From an uncultured Alphaproteobacteria bacterium (GTDB lineage: Bacteria; Pseudomonadota; Alphaproteobacteria; RF32; CAG-239), in contig CALXZL010000001.1 of the NCBI GenBank assembly GCA_944393215.1, positions 137,718-201,717 on the forward strand: DNA of 64,000 bases, written 5' to 3'. The notes beneath the pieces are model-generated. The model ran no database searches and was not told the DNA's origin. It saw nothing but the letters and a program-made list of their open reading frames with translations. This document shows, one piece after another, positions 27,039 to 35,442 of this stretch. The position numbers and the translations under genes are program-made. Position 1 is the stretch's first letter, and each line of letters begins with the position of its first letter.

Positions 27039-27893
27039 ATGATTGATTTATCAGAAAAAATAAATGAGCTTCCCGGTTTAAGAGAAACGGTAGGACGTCA
27101 CGGCTTAATGGCAAAAAAAGCCTTAGGACAGAATTTTTTGCTGGATAGGAACATAACGGACAAAATCATCAACACTTCTCTGACAAAACAAAAAAAGCCG
27201 GATTTCAGCGGAGAATATGTTATTGAAGTCGGTCCCGGACCGGGAGGACTGACACGTTCGGTATTATGCCGCAACCCCCAAAAATTGACGGTTGTGGAAA
27301 TGGACGAACGCTGCATTGAGATTATGCAGGAAATCAGAGAAAAAGTAGGCGAAGATAAACTTGAAATCATCAATGGAGACGCCTTGAAACAAGACTTTTC
27401 AAAGTTTGAAGGAACACCGAAAAATATAGTCAGCAATTTACCTTATAACATTTCCGTACCTCTGCTGGTCAGTTGGTTAAAACAAATTGAAAATTTTGAT
27501 AGTCTGACATTGATGTTCCAAAAGGAGGTTGCGGACAGAATTTGTGCCCCTACAAAATGCAAAGATTATGGTCGAATTTCGATTCTGTCACAACTTTTGT
27601 GCAAAATTGAGCGCTTGTTTGATATCAATCCCAACTGTTTTGTGCCTGCCCCCAAAATTTGGTCTACAGTGGTTTTATTCCGTCCCAAACCTGCCAACAT
27701 TGAATCAAAACTTTTAGAAAAAGTAGAAAAGCTGACCACGCAAGCCTTTAGCCAGCGCCGCAAGATGATTCGCCAAAGTTTGAAATCAGTTAAAGGGTTG
27801 GAAGAAAAATGCGCTTCACTGGGGTTAGATTTAACGCTTCGTGCCGAAGAAATAACACCGGAACAATATCTGGAGCTGGCAAAGCTACTTTAA
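27039..27893 (+). CDS. rsmA: 16S rRNA dimethyladenosine transferase
   Basis: Dimethylates two adjacent adenines near the 3' end of 16S rRNA late in 30S assembly. The 284-residue protein has the start region AKKALGQNFLLD, SAM-binding VIEVGPGPGGLT, the catalytic motif NLPYNISVPLL, and a C-terminal FVPAPKIWSTVV region with AFSQRRKMIRQSLK. It starts one base after surA and its last 9 bases overlap the 3' end of xerD on the other strand. Confidence 0.97.
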   Translation: MIDLSEKINELPGLRETVGRHGLMAKKALGQNFLLDRNITDKIINTSLTKQKKPDFSGEYVIEVGPGPGGLTRSVLCRNPQKLTVVEMDERCIEIMQEIREKVGEDKLEIINGDALKQDFSKFEGTPKNIVSNLPYNISVPLLVSWLKQIENFDSLTLMFQKEVADRICAPTKCKDYGRISILSQLLCKIERLFDINPNCFVPAPKIWSTVVLFRPKPANIESKLLEKVEKLTTQAFSQRRKMIRQSLKSVKGLEEKCASLGLDLTLRAEEITPEQYLELAKLL

Positions 27894-28790
27894 TCGACTC
27901 AACGGATGCAGTTTTTTTACCGTATCAATCAGTTTTTCCGAAGTAATATGGGTATATATCTCGGTTGTGGAAATATCTTCATGTCCGAGCATTTTTTGCA
28001 CACTACGCAAATCAGCATCATGATTAAGCAATCGTGTTGCAAAAGTGTGTCGCAGAACGTGCGGAGAAATTTTTTCAGGCGAAATACCGGCTTCCGCGGC
28101 AAGCTCTTTCAAAGCCACAAAAAAGGCCTCTCTGGTCATATGTCCGGAAGATGAAGTAAGAGAAGGAAACAGCCAAATAGATTTTCTACCGCCGCGGATA
28201 AAATTATCACGATAAGTTGTATAATCTAACACCGCTTCAATCGCCTCGTCAGAAATAGGAATAAGTCGCTCTTTGCTTCCTTTACCTCTGACTAAAATTT
28301 CTTTTTTATCAAAATTGATACAATTTTCCGGTAAACCGACCAGCTCGGAAACACGCAAACCACAAGCCGACATTAAAATCAACATAACGGCTAGGCGACG
28401 CGCATGGATTCCCTCTTTGGCAAAAGCCGTATCAATCAGTTGTTTGAGCTCGGTTTCCGTTAAAAACTTAGGCAACGGCTTTTCTTGCTTGGGAGCCATG
28501 AGATAAGCCGTCGGATTCTCTTTAATTTCCTTTTCGGAAAAAAGAAATTTAAAAAATTCTTTTAATGCCGAGATTTTGCGGGCAATACTTTTTGGAGCAT
28601 AATTCATACGGCTAAGCTTTTGCACGTATTGAAAGACATCATTATCTGTTACGTTTGCCATATCGGCAATAGGAACCAAAGACAAAAACTGTTGCAAATC
28701 ACGTTGATAATTTTCAATCGTATTCTGGGAAGCGCCACGCTCCGCCACCATCATGGCTAAAAAGCCTTCCAGTAAAGCTCCCGCCGACAT
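27885..28790 (-). CDS. xerD: Tyrosine recombinase, XerD type
   Basis: Site-specific recombinase that resolves chromosome dimers at dif with a partner Xer protein and FtsK. The 301-residue protein has an N-terminal SAM-like core-binding domain and the catalytic domain with SACGLRVSEL (first Arg), KGSKERLIPI (Lys), HVLRHTFATRLL (His-x-x-Arg), MLGHEDISTTEIYTHI (His and nucleophile Tyr). XerD rather than XerC is a judgement from overall sequence. A small membrane-protein gene ends 2 bases before the start. Confidence 0.87.
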   Translation of the reverse strand: MSAGALLEGFLAMMVAERGASQNTIENYQRDLQQFLSLVPIADMANVTDNDVFQYVQKLSRMNYAPKSIARKISALKEFFKFLFSEKEIKENPTAYLMAPKQEKPLPKFLTETELKQLIDTAFAKEGIHARRLAVMLILMSACGLRVSELVGLPENCINFDKKEILVRGKGSKERLIPISDEAIEAVLDYTTYRDNFIRGGRKSIWLFPSLTSSSGHMTREAFFVALKELAAEAGISPEKISPHVLRHTFATRLLNHDADLRSVQKMLGHEDISTTEIYTHITSEKLIDTVKKLHPLSRLK

Positions 28791-28792
28791 GG

Positions 28793-28936
28793 CTATTTAT
28801 TCAAAAAAGTGTTTTGCAAAGGTTGTTCCACATGCTCAACTTTAACCGGAACTTCTGCCGAGACCACAAAAAGAACAGCCAAAACAACAATTAATCCCAA
28901 AATATAAAATATAGCCTTTGATTTTTTCTGACGCAT
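28793..28936 (-). CDS. Small single-span membrane protein, 47 residues
   Basis: A short reading frame upstream of xerD: MRQKKSKA, a hydrophobic segment (IFYILGLIVVLAVLFVV, residues 9-25), then a short polar tail ending TFLNK. A positively charged N-terminus suggests the tail is periplasmic. AAGG lies about 10 bases before the ATG. The stop is 2 bases before the xerD start, which supports co-expression. No family is recognised. It is small enough to be chance, but the hydrophobic block, ribosome site and tight spacing argue for a real gene. Confidence 0.6.
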   Translation of the reverse strand: MRQKKSKAIFYILGLIVVLAVLFVVSAEVPVKVEHVEQPLQNTFLNK

Positions 28937-29015
28937 GATGTATAAACCTTATTAAATTAAAACTGTTATACAACAGATAACACAAAATCTATGAAAGAAA
29001 AATGAAAAAATAACA

Positions 29016-29561
29016 ATGATAAAAAAAATAGATAAAATAATTTTGCTCGTTGGATTAATGGGCAGCGGCAAAACCAGTGTTGGTAAAAGATTAGCCAAAA
29101 AATTAAATTTACCTTTTATCGACGGTGATACGGAAGTGGAAAAAGCCGCCGGTTTATCTTTAATGGATTTATTAAAATGCTTTGGTGAAACCGAATTCAG
29201 AGCCGGAGAGATGCGCGTGATGAAAAGACTTTTACAGGGAGCACCTTGCGTCTTGGCATCAGGAGGAGGTTCTTTTGTAGCCGAACAAACCAGAGAATTG
29301 GCTAAAAAAAATGCCTTAACCATTTGGCTCAAAGCCGATATAGAGGTATTATATCATCGCACGGCAGGAAGAAAGCATCGCCCGTTTTTAATAGGCAGCG
29401 ACGACCAGTTAAAAAGCAAACTGGAAAAATATATCAGTGATGAATATCCCTATTATTCGGAAGCAAACATTGTGGTGGAAACCAAGGAAGAACAAGTTGA
29501 CATCACCGTCAACCGCGTGATTGAGGCTATCAATAAATATCTGGCAGAAAACAAGGAATAA
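29016..29561 (+). CDS. aroK: Shikimate kinase
   Basis: Phosphorylates shikimate at the 3-OH in aromatic amino acid synthesis. The 181-residue protein shows Walker A GLMGSGKTSVGK, FIDGDTEVEKAAG with the shikimate-binding Asp, FRAGEMRVM (usual FR..E), LASGGGSF and the lid R-H-R-P region GRKHRPFL. aroB, its common downstream partner, is not here; a hairpin repeat and a convergent gene follow instead. It is divergent from the small gene at 28936, and a short palindrome CTGTT-ATAC-AACAG (28963-28976) lies between them. Confidence 0.94.
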   Translation: MIKKIDKIILLVGLMGSGKTSVGKRLAKKLNLPFIDGDTEVEKAAGLSLMDLLKCFGETEFRAGEMRVMKRLLQGAPCVLASGGGSFVAEQTRELAKKNALTIWLKADIEVLYHRTAGRKHRPFLIGSDDQLKSKLEKYISDEYPYYSEANIVVETKEEQVDITVNRVIEAINKYLAENKE

Positions 29562-29592
29562 ACAACTATTTGCCGCTAAATTGCTCTAGTTC

Positions 29593-29730
29593 ACCGTTAT
29601 ACGGATTTTTTAGAAAAGTTTGGAGAACGAGGAATATAATAAGAAACCAGAAAAAATTTGAGGGAGTGTACAAAGAGGTACATGACCGAAAATTTTATTC
29701 GCAGTTTCTGTATTAGATTACCGTTATACA
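29593..29730 (+). repeat. Hairpin repeat, copy 3 (diverged)
   Basis: This copy is related to the elements at 12741 and 13094 but clearly diverged, while keeping the fold. Outer arms AACG / CGTT replace TACG / CGTA, GAAAC / GTTTC replaces GATTT / AAATC, and the middle stem is AAATTT / AAATTT instead of AAATTG / CAATTT. The tip TGTAC-AAAGAG-GTACA is unchanged in the stem. The sequence ACCGTTATAC appears at both ends. It lies between convergent aroK and the ADP-dependent kinase gene and ends about 10 bases from the latter's stop. Confidence 0.8.
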
Positions 29731-29739
29731 AGCTTTTCT

Positions 29740-31140
29740 CTAGCGGGCGGAAACTAAAGACATCGACGATATCGTATCACCCATACCCACAAGCGTAACC
29801 GGCTTTTCAATCAAAATGGTCGGCAGCGCAATCACATCAAATCCATCAAAGGTCGAAATACCTGTTTCAAGTAAAGATTCATCTCCGATATAAGCCGCCA
29901 AATCTTTAAGCTCATTAAGCCCCACATCAGAAACTTCACGACCTTGCGCCCAAAGCAGGTTTTCTTTTTGGTTCACACTGCCCGTACCGGCTTTTCCGGC
30001 AGCAATCGTGGCGGCAGTCATCATACCGCGCAAGTTCGCTTCGGAAGAAATAACGGCATTTTTATCTTGCAAAGTGATGTAAAGACCAAACATATGCAAC
30101 TGGATTCTGGGTGCTTTAAGGGCTTTCTTAATCGCCACCAGCGCTTTGAACATATTTTGACTATGCGTATCTTTCTCGCAGGCTTCAGCCAATTTTTCTT
30201 GTCCGATAATTTCTAAAATATCAATAGCCTCACGCTCGTTAATGCCGATTGAATCAACCTTCGGCGCAATTTTTTCAATAATGGCTTTGCGTACAGCCAG
30301 ATCTTGCGTGGAAGCAATTTCCAAATGTACGATTGTGCCATTTTCCTTCCAAATTTTGAGCATTGGCAAAACGCTATGCGTGAGCACCACACCGTCATTA
30401 TTTTCAGTCAAGGCATGAAAACCGGATAAAATCATATAATTGAGTTTATTTTTCTCGGCTGCCTTCACAAAGTTTTCATCCATAACCAAATGGAGGTTCA
30501 GAGGATCATAAGTAGCAATAAAGCGGTTGGCTTTGGGGCAAACAAAAGTCTCACCGTCAAGCTCGACTTTATCGCCTTTATCAAACTCAATAATCCAATG
30601 AATAAGCGGAATATCGGTTTTGCGATCAATTTGATAAGCAGGCTTTTCATTTCCCTTTTCATCAAAAGAAAGCAGGTTATCAAGAGCCAAAAATTGTTGA
30701 GCTTGCAATTCCGGCAAAGAGTTAGCATGAGCATAAACTTTTTTCACACCGGCGACAGCCAAAATGTTAGCCACAATACCGCCTTGTCCGCCCATTTGCA
30801 AACGGTCATAGCCTAAATTTTTGACCATCCAATCATAAACAAGCTTATCTTCCGTCAACCACTCTTCGGCAATACCTTTAGAAAAGCATTTAAAAATACC
30901 TTTAATAACATCTTGCGGAGAAGAAAGTTTAGTTTCTTTAATGTCTTGAAGTTGTTTTAATGACAAATTTTGTGCCTTAGCCAGCTCGGCTATTTTTTTA
31001 CCACTGATTTTTAACACGGCATCCACATTGGTATTAAAAGCGGTAGCCGCAGTTTCAACTTTTTGAACGGCGTTCAACGTTTGCGGAACAACTTTATATT
31101 TTTCAAGCCAAGAAGTTTTAGCTTTAGCAAAATCCGTCAT
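29740..31140 (-). CDS. ADP-dependent glucokinase/phosphofructokinase family protein
   Basis: Belongs to the ADP-dependent sugar kinases (ribokinase fold) best known from Archaea and animals. Signs in the 466-residue protein: RLQMGGQGGIVAN near residue 115 (substrate/nucleotide region), SIGINEREA near residue 300 (the NxxE metal site) and the closing GMGDTISS at 452-459 with the catalytic Asp. Members phosphorylate glucose or fructose-6-phosphate using ADP and give AMP; which substrate applies here cannot be read from sequence. GGAGG lies 7 bases upstream of the start, and the gene follows the hemY-like gene by 14 bases, so it is probably in the mic60-hemY transcript. The hairpin repeat follows its stop. 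Confidence 0.85.
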   Translation of the reverse strand: MTDFAKAKTSWLEKYKVVPQTLNAVQKVETAATAFNTNVDAVLKISGKKIAELAKAQNLSLKQLQDIKETKLSSPQDVIKGIFKCFSKGIAEEWLTEDKLVYDWMVKNLGYDRLQMGGQGGIVANILAVAGVKKVYAHANSLPELQAQQFLALDNLLSFDEKGNEKPAYQIDRKTDIPLIHWIIEFDKGDKVELDGETFVCPKANRFIATYDPLNLHLVMDENFVKAAEKNKLNYMILSGFHALTENNDGVVLTHSVLPMLKIWKENGTIVHLEIASTQDLAVRKAIIEKIAPKVDSIGINEREAIDILEIIGQEKLAEACEKDTHSQNMFKALVAIKKALKAPRIQLHMFGLYITLQDKNAVISSEANLRGMMTAATIAAGKAGTGSVNQKENLLWAQGREVSDVGLNELKDLAAYIGDESLLETGISTFDGFDVIALPTILIEKPVTLVGMGDTISSMSLVSAR

Positions 31141-31154
31141 ATCAAAAACCTCCG

Positions 31155-32615
31155 TTAGTCATCATCTTCTTCTTTTTCAAGAGCCGGAATTTGCTCAGCC
31201 ACATCTTGCGGAACTTCGGCAAATTTAGCACCTTCATTTTTTTCAATATAGAGATGCCATTTTTTAGTACCGAAGGAACCACATGTATCGCAAACGGCTT
31301 CCCATTTATCAGAAACGGCACCACAATCTTCACAAACCCAACCGGAATCTTCATCACAAGATTTCATGCGTTGTTTCCACTCTGCGGCAGTTTTTTTATC
31401 TTTATTGGCTTTTTCTTCGTATGTTGCCAAGAGAGAGCAAATTTTCTTAGTACAAGGATTGTTAATGATAAACATATCAATTTCGGTTTTAGCTTTGTTC
31501 CACAAACCGGCTTTAACAGCCAATTCGGCAATCAATCGATTATTCAAAGACGGACGCAAACTATTCATATTAGCCCAAGCTTCAATACGTTTAATTTGAT
31601 CTAAAATATCATCTTTAGGCCAGAGGTTCATATATTCATAAGCCAACTCATCAACCGGATTTCTCTTCCAAGCTTGAGTTAAAACATTAGCAGCTTTTCT
31701 GATCTGGTTATCATGTTCTTTATAATAACGAGCCAAAGAGATAGCAGCAGCGACTAAGGTTTCATCAGCTTCAAAAGATTGAGAGGCAAATTTAAAGAAG
31801 TTAACATCATCATTTTTGGCTTTGAATTCAAAAGCTCTTTCCAAAAGCACAATAGATTTAAATCTGTCATAGTTAACTTTATTAATAATTTTCTTTTTCA
31901 AGCCAGCATCAAGCACCTGCATTGCGCCTTCCCAATCCTTAGCTTTAGCACGAAGTTCAAAGGCGCTTTCAATAACCCAATACAAATCTTGACGCAGTTC
32001 ATAAGCACGGTTAACCGTAGCCAAAGCTTCTTTAAATTCTTTTTTCTGCATCTGAGCTTCAACGGCGGCTTTCAAACCGATAAGTTGAACATTTTCATTT
32101 TTCATCATCTTACCGGAGAGTTTTTCCATCTTATCAAAGTCTTTTTCGCCTTTATAAATTTTCATTTTCAAGACATCAATAATAGGATCATCGCCGATAA
32201 TTTTTTTAAGCTTGGTCAAATTAGAGCGAGCTTCCTTCATATCACCGGCAGTAATAGCAGTCATGGCTTGAAGAACAAGAAGCATGGAATTATCAAAATC
32301 ATGGCGGTTAATAATCATTTTCTCACTGATTTTTCCAGCCAAAACATCAATTGCAGCATTTTCATCGGTATTATCTCTAAAGACGGAGGTTCTGTAAACT
32401 TCTTTGAGTTGGGCTTTTTGCACGGTTCTGATTATTCTTGTCAACAAATCGATAACGGCAAAAATAACAAGCAAAAAGAGCATTGCCTCGGGAATAGAGA
32501 ATTCAAAATAAACCTTACGCCAACTAACGGCAACAAGGCTGGCTCTGTCCATCATCCAAATTGTAAAAGTGAAAATGAGTCCGAGAAAAATAAAAATTGA
32601 AGTTTTTCTAGTCAT
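31155..32615 (-). CDS. HemY-like TPR membrane protein with C-terminal zinc ribbon
   Basis: The 486-residue protein has two N-terminal membrane segments (about residues 7-25 and 43-62), followed by helical TPR-like repeats over most of its length, the pattern of the alphaproteobacterial HemY N-terminal family. Near the C-terminus, WVCEDCGAVSDKWEAVCDTC forms a C-x2-C ... C-x2-C zinc-ribbon-like motif. The family name comes from its linkage with heme genes; a role in heme synthesis is not established. It overlaps the end of mic60 by 8 bases. No heme-synthesis enzyme lies in this cluster. Confidence 0.82.
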   Translation of the reverse strand: MTRKTSIFIFLGLIFTFTIWMMDRASLVAVSWRKVYFEFSIPEAMLFLLVIFAVIDLLTRIIRTVQKAQLKEVYRTSVFRDNTDENAAIDVLAGKISEKMIINRHDFDNSMLLVLQAMTAITAGDMKEARSNLTKLKKIIGDDPIIDVLKMKIYKGEKDFDKMEKLSGKMMKNENVQLIGLKAAVEAQMQKKEFKEALATVNRAYELRQDLYWVIESAFELRAKAKDWEGAMQVLDAGLKKKIINKVNYDRFKSIVLLERAFEFKAKNDDVNFFKFASQSFEADETLVAAAISLARYYKEHDNQIRKAANVLTQAWKRNPVDELAYEYMNLWPKDDILDQIKRIEAWANMNSLRPSLNNRLIAELAVKAGLWNKAKTEIDMFIINNPCTKKICSLLATYEEKANKDKKTAAEWKQRMKSCDEDSGWVCEDCGAVSDKWEAVCDTCGSFGTKKWHLYIEKNEGAKFAEVPQDVAEQIPALEKEEDDD

Positions 32616-33618
32616 GCTGCGTCTCCTTTTTTATAAAATTTACCTTCAAAGCCGCTAAATAATAAGTTGTAATCTGGGCAAGAGCCTCATCAAAAGCAAT
32701 TTTAGCCTGAGCTTTTTCCAACCAAGCTGTCAACAAAGGTTCTTTTTGCAGATTCGCATTGGAAAGATGCTGTAACATTAATACGGATTTTTTAATATTT
32801 CCTGAATTTAGCAAAATTTTAATTTGCTCCAATTCAGCAAGATTTGGATTTTGAGGAGAGTTGTCACCATTTTTTTGAACTTTAATAAATTCACTGATTT
32901 TATTATTGAGACGATCTTTCCATGTTTTTTCAGATTCCTGACGAGTTTGGTTAACCAAAGTCTGATAAACCTCATCAAAAGACTTCATCAAATAAGCATC
33001 ATTATAAATACCGTTAACGGCAGCATTAACAACAACCTCCACGGCAGGTTTAACCTTCACGTTATCGGCAGCCAGCTGATTCAAAATTTCGGCTTCATAA
33101 ACAAAGCTACCGCCTCTTTCGGCACTATCTTTAACCAACATGGCAGCAGTAAGAACAACAGCCCCCTGATCGGTGATTCGGCTTAACACATCTAATTGTT
33201 GTTCAGCAGCATCCAAACGAGTAAGCAAACCCAGGACGATTGCCACATCTGCCTTTGAATCAATCACATTTTGATTAAATTTTTCAAGCGTATCAAAACG
33301 TTGTTCCAAAGCGGCAGTATCTTGTTTTTGTGCCTGTAAACTCTGCATTAAGGCAATTTGGGTTCTCAAATCACTGACCTCTTGACGAAGCAAAGCCACT
33401 TGATCGATTTGCACCGTTTCAGATTCGGTATCAGATTTTTCAAAAAAGCTCTTAAATTTAACCGATAAATCATCCGTTAAATTTGGATTTTTCCAAAGAG
33501 CATACCCACCTCCCAAAACAAGAGCAATCAACAAAACTCTGAAGGTAAACTTTCCGAAAGTATGCATTTTCACGGGCGTTTTTTCAGATGATTCTTTTTT
33601 ATCTTTTGTATCAGCCAT
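32608..33618 (-). CDS. Mic60/mitofilin-family inner-membrane protein
   Basis: Bacterial relative of mitochondrial Mic60, thought to shape the inner membrane and contact outer-membrane proteins. The 336-residue protein has one N-terminal membrane segment (FTFRVLLIALVLGGGYALW, about residues 26-44), a coiled coil (about 75-120, VALLRQEVSDLRTQIALMQS) and a C-terminal mitofilin-like helical region. The mic60-hemY order is characteristic of Alphaproteobacteria. In relatives hemC and hemD sit between tsaD and mic60; here only 85 bases separate mic60 from divergent tsaD. Confidence 0.82.
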   Translation of the reverse strand: MADTKDKKESSEKTPVKMHTFGKFTFRVLLIALVLGGGYALWKNPNLTDDLSVKFKSFFEKSDTESETVQIDQVALLRQEVSDLRTQIALMQSLQAQKQDTAALEQRFDTLEKFNQNVIDSKADVAIVLGLLTRLDAAEQQLDVLSRITDQGAVVLTAAMLVKDSAERGGSFVYEAEILNQLAADNVKVKPAVEVVVNAAVNGIYNDAYLMKSFDEVYQTLVNQTRQESEKTWKDRLNNKISEFIKVQKNGDNSPQNPNLAELEQIKILLNSGNIKKSVLMLQHLSNANLQKEPLLTAWLEKAQAKIAFDEALAQITTYYLAALKVNFIKKETQHD

Positions 33619-33703
33619 AATTCCAAATTCCTTATTTGCTATTTTTATTTTAATAGTGTATATAAATAAAAAAAACTTTCAATAAAATAACGGAAAAAAA
33701 ACA

Positions 33704-34783
33704 ATGTTGGTATTAGGAATAGAAAGCAGCTGTGATGAAACGGCGGCAGCAATAGTCAACGATAAGAAGGAAATATTGGGAGAATGCTTGTGGACACAAA
33801 TCGAAGACCACAAGATTTACGGAGGTGTTGTTCCGGAAATAGCCGCCAGAGCCCATTTGGAACATATTGATGAAATAATTGAGCACACATTAAAAAAAGC
33901 CCAATTAAAAGCCGAAGACATAGATGCAATAGCTGCCTCTTCGGGACCGGGATTAATCGGAGGGGTTGTCATCGGCGTTATGGCTGCCAAAGCAATGGCA
34001 TTAGCCTTAAACAAACCGTTCATAGCCGTAAACCACCTGGAAGGACATGCTCTGGCACCTCGGCTTACGGGAGATGTACAATATCCATATTTATTGCTGC
34101 TTGTTTCCGGCGGACACTGCCAAATTTTGATTGTACATGATGTCGGAAAATTTGAAAGACTGGGAACCACCATAGATGATGCGGCGGGAGAAGCTTTTGA
34201 TAAGGTATCCAAAATGCTCAATTTAGGTTATCCTGGAGGACCGATCATAGAAAAAATGGCAGAATTGGGAGATGAAACTCGTTTTGTATTACCGCGTCCT
34301 TTAGCCAATTCGGGTGATTGCAATTTGTCATTTTCGGGTTTAAAAACAGCCGTTCGCAAAATAATTGAATCATATACACCGGACTGTAACATAGAGCATG
34401 CCGAAATAAATAAAAAAGACACGGCGGATATCTGTGCCGGCTTTCAACTTGCAGTATCCGATTGTCTAATTCACAAATTGGAAAAAGCAATAAAGATATT
34501 CAAAGAAAAATGCCCAACCGGAAAAGACATTGTTGTCTCGGGAGGGGTTGCCGCCAATAATTATCTACGCAAAAAAATGGCAGCTTTGGCAGAGAAGGAA
34601 GGATTAATATTCTCTGCGCCCCCCATACGGTTTTGCACGGATAACGGTGTAATGATTGCCTGGGCTGGATTGGAAAGATTTCAAAAAGGCTACACCAACG
34701 AGCTCGATTTCAAACCTCGTCCCCGTTGGCCCTTAGATGAAAATGCCCCCAAAACGGCAGGCGCCGGAGGCGTTAAAGCATGA
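33704..34783 (+). CDS. tsaD: tRNA threonylcarbamoyladenosine synthase subunit TsaD
   Basis: Transfers the threonylcarbamoyl group to A37 of ANN-decoding tRNAs, working with TsaB and TsaE. The 359-residue ASKHA-fold protein has GIESSCDETAAAIV, metal-binding VNHLEGHALAPRL, LLVSGGHCQI, DDAAGEAFDKVSKML and DIVVSGGVAANNYLR. Length is normal. tsaE is also in the window at 52.5 kb. It overlaps nth by 4 bases (ATGA); gpsA, the usual neighbour in related genomes, is absent. Confidence 0.97.
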   Translation: MLVLGIESSCDETAAAIVNDKKEILGECLWTQIEDHKIYGGVVPEIAARAHLEHIDEIIEHTLKKAQLKAEDIDAIAASSGPGLIGGVVIGVMAAKAMALALNKPFIAVNHLEGHALAPRLTGDVQYPYLLLLVSGGHCQILIVHDVGKFERLGTTIDDAAGEAFDKVSKMLNLGYPGGPIIEKMAELGDETRFVLPRPLANSGDCNLSFSGLKTAVRKIIESYTPDCNIEHAEINKKDTADICAGFQLAVSDCLIHKLEKAIKIFKEKCPTGKDIVVSGGVAANNYLRKKMAALAEKEGLIFSAPPIRFCTDNGVMIAWAGLERFQKGYTNELDFKPRPRWPLDENAPKTAGAGGVKA

Positions 34784-35415
34784 GAAACAAAAAAGAAATT
34801 TTGGAAATCATGAAAATCTTCCAAAAAGAAGATCCCAATCCGCGTTGCGAATTAGATTATAAAAATACTTTTACTCTATTGGTTGCCGTTGTTCTTTCGG
34901 CGCAAAGCACGGATAAAGGCGTCAACAAAGCCACCAAAGCTCTGTTTGAAGTTGCAGACACCCCGCAAAAAATGGCAGATTTGGGTTTAGAAAAAATCAA
35001 AGAATATATCAAGACAATAGGTTTATATAATAACAAAGCCAAAAACATCTTAGCTTTAAGTCAAGAACTGGTTGAAAAATATCATGGTGAAGTACCCGAA
35101 GACCGAGAAGCCCTGGAAAATCTTCCCGGAGTAGGCAGAAAGACTGCCAATGTCGTCTTAAATGTTTGGTTCAATCAACCAACTTTAGCCGTTGACACCC
35201 ATGTGATGAGAATATCGCAAAGGTTAGGTTTCAGTGAAGGCAAAACCCCCTTAGCCATTGAGCAAGATTTAATGAAAGTTCTGCCGCTTGAATATATAAA
35301 AAACGCCAATCACTGGCTGGTTTTGTTTGGCAGATACATTTGCAAAGCCCAAAAACCCGATTGTGAAAAATGTCCGATAGCATCATATTGTCATAGCAAA
35401 GACAAAAGAATATAA
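34780..35415 (+). CDS. nth: Endonuclease III
   Basis: Base-excision DNA glycosylase/AP lyase for oxidised pyrimidines. The 211-residue protein has the helix-hairpin-helix LPGVGRKTANVVLN with catalytic Lys, TLAVDTHVMRISQRLG with catalytic Asp, and a C-terminal 4Fe-4S site C-x6-C-x2-C-x5-C within CKAQKPDCEKCPIASYC. It starts inside the end of tsaD, which implies translational coupling, and is followed by a terminator. Confidence 0.97.
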   Translation: MRNKKEILEIMKIFQKEDPNPRCELDYKNTFTLLVAVVLSAQSTDKGVNKATKALFEVADTPQKMADLGLEKIKEYIKTIGLYNNKAKNILALSQELVEKYHGEVPEDREALENLPGVGRKTANVVLNVWFNQPTLAVDTHVMRISQRLGFSEGKTPLAIEQDLMKVLPLEYIKNANHWLVLFGRYICKAQKPDCEKCPIASYCHSKDKRI

Positions 35416-35441
35416 AAAAGGCTGATTTTTCAGCCTTTTTT
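35414..35441. terminator. Bidirectional terminator between nth and lptG
   Basis: Perfect 12-bp stem AAAAAAGGCTGA / TCAGCCTTTTTT with a 4-base T loop, between two convergent genes. Confidence 0.92.
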
Positions 35442-35442
35442 A

